DNA of 64,000 nt from a bacterium (lineage in GTDB: Bacteria; Electryoneota; RPQS01). The notes beneath the pieces are model-generated. The model did not search any database and was not told the DNA's origin. It saw only the letters and a list, made by a program, of their open reading frames with translations. The position numbers and the translations under genes are program-made. Location of the stretch: assembly GCA_016702305.1 (NCBI GenBank), contig JADJEH010000002.1:124001-188000 (forward strand), read 5' to 3'. This document shows, in pieces, positions 34,831 to 41,421 of this stretch; the stretch's first letter is position 1, and each line of letters starts with the position of its first letter.

Positions 34831-36594
34831 ATGAACACATTGCGAACTCTCTCACTCTTGCTGATCCTCGTTTCAACGACGCAGGCGCAGATCACGAGTT
34901 TCCTAAGCGTCGCGGGCCGCGACGTGGTGAATGACCAGAACGAAGTCGTCAAATTGCGCGGTATCAACATGGACGGCTACTTCTGGGCATGGGACTGGGA
35001 TCAAAACCTGCACAACGACTACGCCGACGCCTCCGACATTCGCTTTCTCGACTCGCTTGGCGCAAATGCCATCCGCCTGTGTCTGAACTACAATTATTTC
35101 GCGACGAATGACGGTTTTGACTACATTGACCGTTATCTCACGTGGTGCGACACAGTGGGAATCTACGTACTGCTCGACATGCACGTGGTGCCGCAGGGCA
35201 ACGGTATCTTCACCAATCCCGCCGCGCAGCAGCAGTTGATTGACATCTGGCAGGGGATCGCCGAACGCTATGCGGCGCGCGAGGTCGTGCTGGGTTACGA
35301 TCTGATGAATGAACCGTGGCCCGGTGATTCCGCCCTGTGGTACACCTATGCCAATCGGTTGATTGACAGCATTCGCGTGATAGATCCGGGGCATATCATC
35401 ATGGTCGAAAACACGCTCGACGGCGAATTGTTCGAGGTGATCAACGAGCCGAATATTCTCTATTCATACCACGACTACTCGCCATTTGCCGTGACGCACG
35501 CCGCTGCCGATTGGGTAGGCGACACACCCATGCCGGCGGACTACGGCTATCCCGGCGATGTTTTGTCAGGCACGGAATGGCTGACCTATTCTGAGGATCA
35601 ACCCTACTGGACGACCTCGCGCGCGACGTGGCAGCCGTGGGACAGCGGCAATCTGATTGTGCCCGCCGGCGCGGACTTCGCCTACGCCAAGCCGAATGTG
35701 TACGGCAATGTCGGTGACGTGTATTACGACGACATGACCGCGTCCAGGAACGGAGTGGCACACGCCGTATACAACGGCGGTGCGGAACAGGAATCGTCAT
35801 CGCAGTCGGGTCAGCCGGCCGTCTGGTCGTTTTATACGAGCGGTTCGCACAGCGGAGCATGGTCCACGCTTGCACACAGCGGCTCGCGCAGTTTGCGCAT
35901 CAGCGGCACTCAGGACGGCTGGGGCGTATGGGGACAGGGCGGCTGGGTGTTGACGACGCCGTTCCTGCGCGTGTCGGGTGGCGACACGCTGCGTGTGACA
36001 GGTTACATGCGCGCTCCGGGCATCAACGGCGGCGGCGCAAGTTTGGGATTCGATTATATGAGCGGCATCTTTGAGCACTACGATCGTCAGCATCTGCGTG
36101 ACGACATCGAGCGCTATGTCAGTTGGTCGGCTGCGCACACTCTTCCGATCTGGTGCGGCGAATTCGGCTGTATGTCGGCGGCGCCGGATAGTTCGCAAGA
36201 GAACTTGGTACGCGACAAGATTGCGGTGATGAACGAAGCTGGGCTCGGCTGGGCGATGTGGAGCTACCGGGCGCCGCAACCGCCTTCGTTCACGTTGTTT
36301 TATGACGACTCGGTGGATGTGCCGCTCACGCGCGTCATTGCCGATGGATTTGCGGGCGCGACGTGGCCCAACGCGATTCAAGATTTGACCATTGCGCATG
36401 AAGGCGCGGATGTTCTGCTCGCGTGGAGCGCGCTGCCCGGCGCGGCATCCTATACGATCTACGCCTCACCGGTGTATTCCCTCGATTTGAATGCCTATAC
36501 GATTATCGGCAACAGTGTCACCAGCGGTTTTCGTCATGTCAATGGACTGGGCCCGGCGATGCAATTCTATTTGGTGACGGCACACTACGAATAG
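34831..36594 (+). CDS. Secreted glycoside hydrolase family 5 with internal carbohydrate-binding-like module
   Basis: The predicted secreted glycosidase (cellulase/mannanase superfamily) has its signal peptide at MNTLRTLSLLLILVSTTQA; ATG 34819 is an alternative start. GH5 marks are VVKLRGINMDGYFW, the acid/base Glu161 in DLMNEPW, HDYSPF, and the nucleophile Glu444 in IWCGEFG. About 280 residues separate the two catalytic Glu, far more than the usual roughly 100-150. The extra part (about 230-400) looks like a beta-sandwich CBM4/9-type module (WSFYTSG...GAWSTLAHSGSRSLRISG). A fibronectin-like domain ends the protein, with no sorting motif. Confidence 0.85.
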   Translation: MNTLRTLSLLLILVSTTQAQITSFLSVAGRDVVNDQNEVVKLRGINMDGYFWAWDWDQNLHNDYADASDIRFLDSLGANAIRLCLNYNYFATNDGFDYIDRYLTWCDTVGIYVLLDMHVVPQGNGIFTNPAAQQQLIDIWQGIAERYAAREVVLGYDLMNEPWPGDSALWYTYANRLIDSIRVIDPGHIIMVENTLDGELFEVINEPNILYSYHDYSPFAVTHAAADWVGDTPMPADYGYPGDVLSGTEWLTYSEDQPYWTTSRATWQPWDSGNLIVPAGADFAYAKPNVYGNVGDVYYDDMTASRNGVAHAVYNGGAEQESSSQSGQPAVWSFYTSGSHSGAWSTLAHSGSRSLRISGTQDGWGVWGQGGWVLTTPFLRVSGGDTLRVTGYMRAPGINGGGASLGFDYMSGIFEHYDRQHLRDDIERYVSWSAAHTLPIWCGEFGCMSAAPDSSQENLVRDKIAVMNEAGLGWAMWSYRAPQPPSFTLFYDDSVDVPLTRVIADGFAGATWPNAIQDLTIAHEGADVLLAWSALPGAASYTIYASPVYSLDLNAYTIIGNSVTSGFRHVNGLGPAMQFYLVTAHYE

Positions 36595-36613
36595 GAAGAT
36601 TTACGGTGATCGC

Positions 36614-36647
36614 AAAACGGGCGACTCGCGGGAGTTGCCCGTTTTTT
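36614..36647 (+). terminator. Intrinsic terminator
   Basis: AAAACGGGC (36614-36622) pairs with GCCCGTTTT (36637-36645), with an inner ACTC/GAGT stem, followed by more T. It ends the GH5 gene. Confidence 0.85.
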
Positions 36648-36669
36648 ATGCCACGGAGGAGGGCGTTCA

Positions 36670-36696
36670 GGGGGGGGGGGGGGGGGGGGGGGGGGG
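36670..36696. repeat. Uninterrupted tract of 27 G
   Basis: Positions 36670-36696 are all G. It lies in a non-coding stretch, 23 nt past the GH5 terminator. No other homopolymer in the window comes close. It may be a real G tract or a sequencing or assembly artefact; length is not reliable in either case. Confidence 0.9.
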
Positions 36697-36999
36697 AGCC
36701 GCCTTTGATTTGGAGGCGATTGGAAAGCTGTCCGAGTCCCTTATGTCCGTTAGATTTCGGCACAGCCCGGCCCCACAGGAGCGGCAAAAAGGGTGGCAGG
36801 ATATCTTAGACCTTGGCAACAGTTATTCCGCCCGAGTTACCGAAATAGGCGGGCCGGTGTGGGTTCGGCTGAATGGCCGTATCCTGTCGCCGACGGTCAC
36901 GAATGGCCTGGTTAGATTGCCGAAATGTCTCTGAATTTACTGGAACCTTGCCGCCGAGCTTGAAGTAGAACAGAAAGCAACCCATCAGGCCAACTTGTT
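36697..36999. other. Intergenic stretch after the G tract
   Basis: This stretch of about 300 nt up to the ribA promoter holds no gene I can support. A plus-strand frame ends at 36934 and a minus-strand frame covers 36806-37006 (66 codons). Neither has a ribosome-binding site or known motif. Confidence 0.4.
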
Positions 37000-37027
37000 T
37001 TGACACAAGTGGTTAAAATTTGATAGT
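37000..37027 (+). promoter_or_regulatory. Likely sigma-70 promoter of ribA
   Basis: TTGACA (37000-37005) and GATAGT (37022-37027) are 16 nt apart in an A/T-rich patch, giving a leader of about 85 nt before ribA. No FMN riboswitch conserved core is visible in that leader. Confidence 0.45.
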
Positions 37028-37118
37028 TTTCGTCAGAATTAGATCAGCTTTTCTGGTCTAGAGACTACTTTTCCCACAGGTTGCACATACCGGTAGAAAC
37101 ACCAGAGGACTTCCGACC

Positions 37119-37790
37119 ATGACGCTACCCGCTTGCAACTTCGCCGGACAATTTGGACCCGCCGGCAAGGTATTGACCTGGCCCGGTGAGGCTGTCTTTT
37201 ATCCCTTGACCATCGTGGCCGAGGCCAATCTGCCGACGCGGTTTGGCGACTTTCGCATTGTGGCCTTTTCGCCGATGCCGGATGGCAAAGAGCACATTGC
37301 CATGGTGCGCGGGGAGGTCCGTGGTGCGTCGGCGGTGCCAACGCGAGTCCACTCGGAGTGCCTGACGGGAGACGTCATGGGGTCGTTGCGCTGTGACTGC
37401 CGCGATCAGCTCGAGGCGGCCCTGGAATTCATGGCGACACAGGACCAGGGTATCGTCATCTACTTGCGGCAGGAGGGGCGCGGTATCGGGCTGGCCAACA
37501 AGCTGCGCGCTTACGTCCTGCAGGAGCAGGGTCTGGATACGGTGGACGCGAATCATGCTCTGGGTTTTGACGATGATGAGCGTGACTACCGCGTCGCGGC
37601 GGAAATGCTGCGTGCTCTGGGCGTTCAGAGTATTACACTGCTGTCGAACAACCCCAAGAAGATCGTCGGGTTGGAAGAAAACGGTATTGCGGTCGTCGCG
37701 CGGCGCCAGCATCAACAGCCCTCGAACAAACACAATCACCATTACCTGCAGACCAAGGCCCGCCGTTCGGGTCACTATCTCGAATTCTAA
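37119..37790 (+). CDS. ribA: GTP cyclohydrolase II
   Basis: RibA opens GTP to 2,5-diamino-6-ribosylamino-pyrimidinone phosphate, the first step of riboflavin synthesis. Conserved parts: RVHSECLTGDVMGSLRCDCRDQLE with the three zinc cysteines, LRQEGRGIGLANKLRAY with the catalytic region, LLSNNPKKIVGLEENGI and HHYLQTKARRSGH. It stands alone, not fused to RibB, with 223 residues. A 30-residue N-terminal extension is unusual, so the true start may be a later codon. No other riboflavin gene is near. Confidence 0.95.
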   Translation: MTLPACNFAGQFGPAGKVLTWPGEAVFYPLTIVAEANLPTRFGDFRIVAFSPMPDGKEHIAMVRGEVRGASAVPTRVHSECLTGDVMGSLRCDCRDQLEAALEFMATQDQGIVIYLRQEGRGIGLANKLRAYVLQEQGLDTVDANHALGFDDDERDYRVAAEMLRALGVQSITLLSNNPKKIVGLEENGIAVVARRQHQQPSNKHNHHYLQTKARRSGHYLEF

Positions 37791-37815
37791 TCTCGAGGGA
37801 CTTTGGGGGAAACAG

Positions 37816-37848
37816 CGGCGGCCCGGCGGGGGGCCGCCGTTTGTGTTT
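37816..37848 (+). terminator. Intrinsic terminator
   Basis: CGGCGGCCC (37816-37824) pairs with GGGCCGCCG (37831-37839), followed by a T-rich tract (TTTGTGTTTT). It ends ribA. Confidence 0.75.
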
Positions 37849-37876
37849 TGCGGACGGGCGGGTCATTGGAATATGC

Positions 37877-37905
37877 TTTACAATCTCACCGGAAAGCGGT
37901 AGATT
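37877..37905 (+). promoter_or_regulatory. Possible sigma-70 promoter of the glutamine synthetase-like gene
   Basis: TTTACA (37877-37882) and TAGATT (37900-37905) are 17 nt apart, just after the ribA terminator and 48 nt before the ATG at 37954. Confidence 0.4.
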
Positions 37906-37953
37906 CTATGCACTCAATTTTTGACCCTTCGGCAGATTAGCATAACTACCTAC

Positions 37954-39363
37954 ATGGCTACTGAATTTGATCGCACCGAGCCGGCCCGGATCACGCCGGC
38001 ATCCATTCTCGAGCGCACTCTGAGCAAACCATCGTCCGCCTGGACCGAGCATGATTTGGCGCAGGCCTTCATCACGCTGGACTTGCGGCAAGTGGCTTTG
38101 ATGCACGTGGGCGGCGACGGCACGCTGAAGGCGCTGGACTTCGCGCCGCGCAGCCACGACCATTTCTTGAGTATCGTCCGTTACGGTGAGCGCGCCGACG
38201 GATCGAGTCTTTTTCCCGGAACCGGCATCGTCGCCGGAGCTTCTGATATTGTCCTGAAGCCGCGCGTCGAGACGGCGTTCGTGGATCCGTTCTCGTCGGA
38301 AGGAACGTTGGCCATCATGTGCGGTCATGCGACGCGCACCGGCGATCCCTTGCCGCAGTCCGCTGACACGGTCGTGCGCGGCGCGGCGGCCGCGGTGCGT
38401 CGGGCGTTGGGAATTGAACTCTGCGCGTTGGGCGAAGTCGAGTATTTCCTTGGTCACGCCGATCACGTTGCGGTGGAAGATACCGCCGAAGAGCGCGGGT
38501 ACCATGCCATGGCGCCGTTTGTCTTTGGTCACGATTTGCGCCGGCGGGCGCTGGCGCTGCTGGCCGAAATGGGCGTCTCAGTGAAGTACGCTCACAGTGA
38601 AGTTGGGCTGGCTGCGGCGCACGAGGAAAGCGGCATGTCGTGGGAGCAGCATGAGATCGAGCTTGCGCTCGAACCGCTGGCGCGCGCCGCGGACAATGTG
38701 CTGTTGACACAATGGGTGCTGCGCAATCTTGCGCATGAACAGAATCTGCATTTGAGCTTTGACCCCGTGGTCAAGCGCGGCCACGCGGGCAGCGGCATGC
38801 ACTTTCACATGGCCCTGCGCAAGGGCGACGAGTTCTTGAGTGTGCGGCAGGCCGACGGCGAGTTCCGGCCCGAAGCGCAAGCGCTGATGGCGGCCCTGCT
38901 TGAGCATGGTGCGGCGCTCATGGCCTATGGCAATCGCAAACCAAGTTCGTTTGTCCGACTGTTCCAGGGCAAGGAGTCGCCGACTGCGATTACCTGGGGC
39001 AGTTTCAACCGGAAGGCGCTCGTCAGACTGCCGATCACCACGCGCGACGAGGCCGGGCGGTCAGTCTCGACCGAGACGATTGAATTCCGGTTGCCGGATG
39101 GCTCGGCGCTGCCGCACCTGCTATTGGCGGGGGTGGCGCAGGTAATGACGGCGGCGGCCAGCTGGACGAACCGGCCGGAGATCGTCTCCCGGACGGCTGC
39201 CGATGCGCAAGTCAGTGGGGGAGCCAGCAAGCTGCCTCAGAACGGCGGTCAGGTCGCGGAGGCCCTTGAACGGGTTCGCCCGATCCTCGAGGCCGGAGGC
39301 ATTTTCCCGGTGGCGATGATTGACGCTGATCTGTCTCGCTTGAGGATGCCAGAAATCTCTTAA
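37954..39363 (+). CDS. Glutamine synthetase family ligase, divergent
   Basis: The 469-residue protein has the GS catalytic fold: RADGSSLFPGTGIVAGASDI, EVEYFLG (metal Glu pair), HSEVGL with an insertion before EQHEIEL, GSGMHFHMAL, KPSSFVRLFQGKESPTAITWGSFNRKALVRLP, and IEFRLPDGSALPHLLLA. Several motifs differ from true glutamine synthetase: HSE for HHE, ALPH for ANPY, and no adenylylation Tyr region. It may be a gamma-glutamyl ligase for another amine. The ATG at 37954 is preferred over TTG 37921. The neighbour ribA gives no clue. Confidence 0.82.
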   Translation: MATEFDRTEPARITPASILERTLSKPSSAWTEHDLAQAFITLDLRQVALMHVGGDGTLKALDFAPRSHDHFLSIVRYGERADGSSLFPGTGIVAGASDIVLKPRVETAFVDPFSSEGTLAIMCGHATRTGDPLPQSADTVVRGAAAAVRRALGIELCALGEVEYFLGHADHVAVEDTAEERGYHAMAPFVFGHDLRRRALALLAEMGVSVKYAHSEVGLAAAHEESGMSWEQHEIELALEPLARAADNVLLTQWVLRNLAHEQNLHLSFDPVVKRGHAGSGMHFHMALRKGDEFLSVRQADGEFRPEAQALMAALLEHGAALMAYGNRKPSSFVRLFQGKESPTAITWGSFNRKALVRLPITTRDEAGRSVSTETIEFRLPDGSALPHLLLAGVAQVMTAAASWTNRPEIVSRTAADAQVSGGASKLPQNGGQVAEALERVRPILEAGGIFPVAMIDADLSRLRMPEIS

Positions 39364-39370
39364 AATACTC

Positions 39371-39399
39371 TTGACTCCCCATAGATTTCATGGTATATT
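39371..39399 (+). promoter_or_regulatory. Near-consensus sigma-70 promoter with long leader
   Basis: TTGACT (39371-39376) and TATATT (39394-39399) are exactly 17 nt apart. The start near 39406 gives a leader of about 185 nt before the RRM gene. That leader contains the hairpins AACCGC/GCGGTT and CTTCCCC/GGGGAAAG, which could regulate translation. Confidence 0.65.
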
Positions 39400-39591
39400 G
39401 GCCTTAAGCCGTTAACCGCTGTCTGCGGTTGACTTTTGAAGCCTTGGATGCTGTTCTGGCCTTGTCGCGACGGATCGGTGCTGCCCCCCTCGTTTCGATA
39501 GTTGGTTTGCAGGCGTGAAAGGCTTCCCCGTGGCTGGGGAAAGTGTTAATTTTCAGTAGATTGAACGGGGCGGACGGAAGGGAAGCAGAAC

Positions 39592-39906
39592 ATGCCGAAG
39601 AGACTTTACGTGGGCAATCTGCCGTTTAGTGCGACTGAGGAGTCAATTCGTCAGGCGTTTTCGGCGCACGGCGAAGTCACCAATGTAGCCATGATCATGG
39701 ACCGTGAGACGGGTCGTCCGCGCGGTTTTGGCTTCGTTGAAATGGACGATGCGGGTGCTGATGCGGCGATCGTGGCCTTGAACGGTACCAATTTTGGTGG
39801 CCGTACGCTACGGGTGAACGAAGCTCAACCGCGCCCCGAAGGTGGCGGAGGCGGTGGCGGTGGATTCCGTGAGCGTCGTCCGCGTCGCGGTGGCATGGGC
39901 GAGTAA
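39592..39906 (+). CDS. RRM-type RNA-binding protein
   Basis: The 104-residue protein is one RNA-recognition motif plus a Gly/Arg-rich tail, the form of small glycine-rich bacterial RNA-binding proteins. RNP2 is RLYVGNLPF (residues 4-12), RNP1 is RGFGFVEM (about 44-51). The tail has eight Gly in a row and then RERRPRRGG. These proteins are often cold-induced or abundant. GAAGGGAAG precedes the start. The long structured leader and strong promoter suggest high and possibly temperature-dependent expression. Confidence 0.93.
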   Translation: MPKRLYVGNLPFSATEESIRQAFSAHGEVTNVAMIMDRETGRPRGFGFVEMDDAGADAAIVALNGTNFGGRTLRVNEAQPRPEGGGGGGGGFRERRPRRGGMGE

Positions 39907-39936
39907 AACCCGCCTTTGATCAAAAATTATGCTCTG

Positions 39937-39970
39937 ACAGCCCGTACTCCGTGCGGGCTGTTCTCTATTT
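39937..39970 (+). terminator. Intrinsic terminator
   Basis: ACAGCCCG (39937-39944) pairs with CGGGCTGT (39954-39961) and is followed by TCTCTATTTT. It ends the RRM gene. It also makes a start at 39951 unlikely for the next gene. Confidence 0.75.
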
Positions 39971-39986
39971 TGCACGAAGCAGAGAT

Positions 39987-41342
39987 TTGCGCAACGATTC
40001 GACAATAATTCTCGGTGCGGGCCCGGCAGGTCTCGCCGCCGGGTACTACATAACGCTGGCGGGACAATCAGCCCTGTTGTTGGAAGCCGCTGCGGAGGCA
40101 GGCGGCTTTGCGCGCACGTTTACCGATGGCGAGTTTCGCTATGATAGCGGAGCGCACCGCTTCCACGACAAGGATGTCGGAATCACGGAAGACATGCGGG
40201 CGCTGATGGGGGCCGAACTCCTCGAAGTACATGCTCCGAGCCAGATATTCTGGGAAAATCGCTTTCTGAACTTCCCACTCTCGCCGGGTAATCTCGTGCG
40301 GCGCATGGGACCAGTCAATCTCACGCGAGCGACGGTGGACCTGGCCACGGCGCGTTTGAGCGCTCGGGCCACGACACCGGACAATTTCGCCCAGAACGCC
40401 TACCATCGTTACGGCAAGACCATCGCCGATGCATTTCTGATCGGCTATTCCGAGAAGCTGTGGGGAATCGAAGCCGCCCGGCTCATGCCGGAAGTTAGCG
40501 GCGGTCGGTTGAAAGGGCTGTCGGCGCGCACGATGCTCGTAGAACTTGTGCGTGGTCAGCGCGGCAAGACGCGGCATCTCGATGGTTCGTTTTTCTATCC
40601 GCGCGGCGGCTACGGTCGCATCGCCGACCGACTTGCAGAAGTGATTGGGCCGGAAAATATTCTCACGAATAGCCGCATCACGAAAATCCGGCACGACGGT
40701 CGGCGCATTACCGCAGTCGAGATCAATGGCCGGGAGAGTTTCACGCCCGAACGCGTCATCAGCACGCTGCCACCGGTGCAGATGCTGAAGCTGCTCGATC
40801 CGGCGCCGCCTGCGCCGCTGATCGAATTGGCCGGACAACTCAAGTTCCGCGACCTGCTGCTGATTGCATTGTTTCTCGATCGGCCGCGTGTGTCGGCCAA
40901 TGCTTCGATTTACTTCCCGGCCCGTGATATTCCGTTCACGCGGCTTTACGAGCCCAAGAACCGCTCGCATGCGATGGCTCCGCCGGACCGGACATGCGTC
41001 GTGGTGGAGATACCCTGCTTCGCGGGCGATGAGCAATGGCAGCGCGATGATCAGGATTTGCGCGATCTCGTCGCGGCGCATCTGCATTTGGCGAATCTGA
41101 TTTCTCCGCGCGACGTGCTCGGCGGGCGGATACACCGTCTGCGCGCCGCCTATCCGGTATTGGAAGTGGGCGTGGAGTCCATTGTCCGGGAGACGCAGAC
41201 CTACCTGAACGGTCTGTGTAATCTGCACGTAGTCGGTCGAGCCGGACGATTTGAGTACACTCATGTCCACGATCTTCTGCGGCAGGGCAAAGAGCTGGCG
41301 CAGCGGATGCAGGCTTCAGTGAAAGCGGCCGGCATCGCATAA
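39987..41342 (+). CDS. FAD-dependent oxidoreductase, UDP-galactopyranose mutase / amine-oxidase-like
   Basis: The protein has an N-terminal FAD-binding dinucleotide motif (ILGAGPAGLAAGYYITLAG), then the glycine and acidic positions of the FAD ribose site (LLEAAAEAGGFART). RYDSGAHRFHDKD and SEKLWGIEAARLMPEVSGGRLKG are typical of UDP-galactopyranose-mutase-like and protoporphyrinogen-oxidase-like proteins in exopolysaccharide loci. A C-terminal FAD patch (NLHVVGRAGRFEYTHVHDLLRQG) is intact. TTG 39987 is the preferred start because the longer frame runs through the terminator. The substrate is unknown; a sugar or lipid-head-group role is possible. Confidence 0.75.
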   Translation: MRNDSTIILGAGPAGLAAGYYITLAGQSALLLEAAAEAGGFARTFTDGEFRYDSGAHRFHDKDVGITEDMRALMGAELLEVHAPSQIFWENRFLNFPLSPGNLVRRMGPVNLTRATVDLATARLSARATTPDNFAQNAYHRYGKTIADAFLIGYSEKLWGIEAARLMPEVSGGRLKGLSARTMLVELVRGQRGKTRHLDGSFFYPRGGYGRIADRLAEVIGPENILTNSRITKIRHDGRRITAVEINGRESFTPERVISTLPPVQMLKLLDPAPPAPLIELAGQLKFRDLLLIALFLDRPRVSANASIYFPARDIPFTRLYEPKNRSHAMAPPDRTCVVVEIPCFAGDEQWQRDDQDLRDLVAAHLHLANLISPRDVLGGRIHRLRAAYPVLEVGVESIVRETQTYLNGLCNLHVVGRAGRFEYTHVHDLLRQGKELAQRMQASVKAAGIA

Positions 41343-41362
41343 CGTACTTCTAAGTTAATAGC

Positions 41363-41396
41363 AAAAGACCGCAGTCCTCATGGGCTGCGGTCTTTG
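41363..41396. terminator. Bidirectional intrinsic terminator
   Basis: AAAGACCGCAG (41364-41374) pairs with CTGCGGTCTTT (41385-41395). It lies between the convergent FAD oxidoreductase and LptD-like genes. Confidence 0.85.
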
Positions 41397-41421
41397 TTTG
41401 TCGGACGGGCGACTCTCTGAA

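Noticed and set aside
34811..34840. Direct repeat ATGAACACAT, twice 20 nt apart
   Set aside because: Too short and without further copies; it only creates alternative start codons for the GH5 gene.
36806..37006. Minus-strand frame of 66 codons
   Set aside because: No ribosome-binding site or known motif, and it overlaps the likely ribA promoter.
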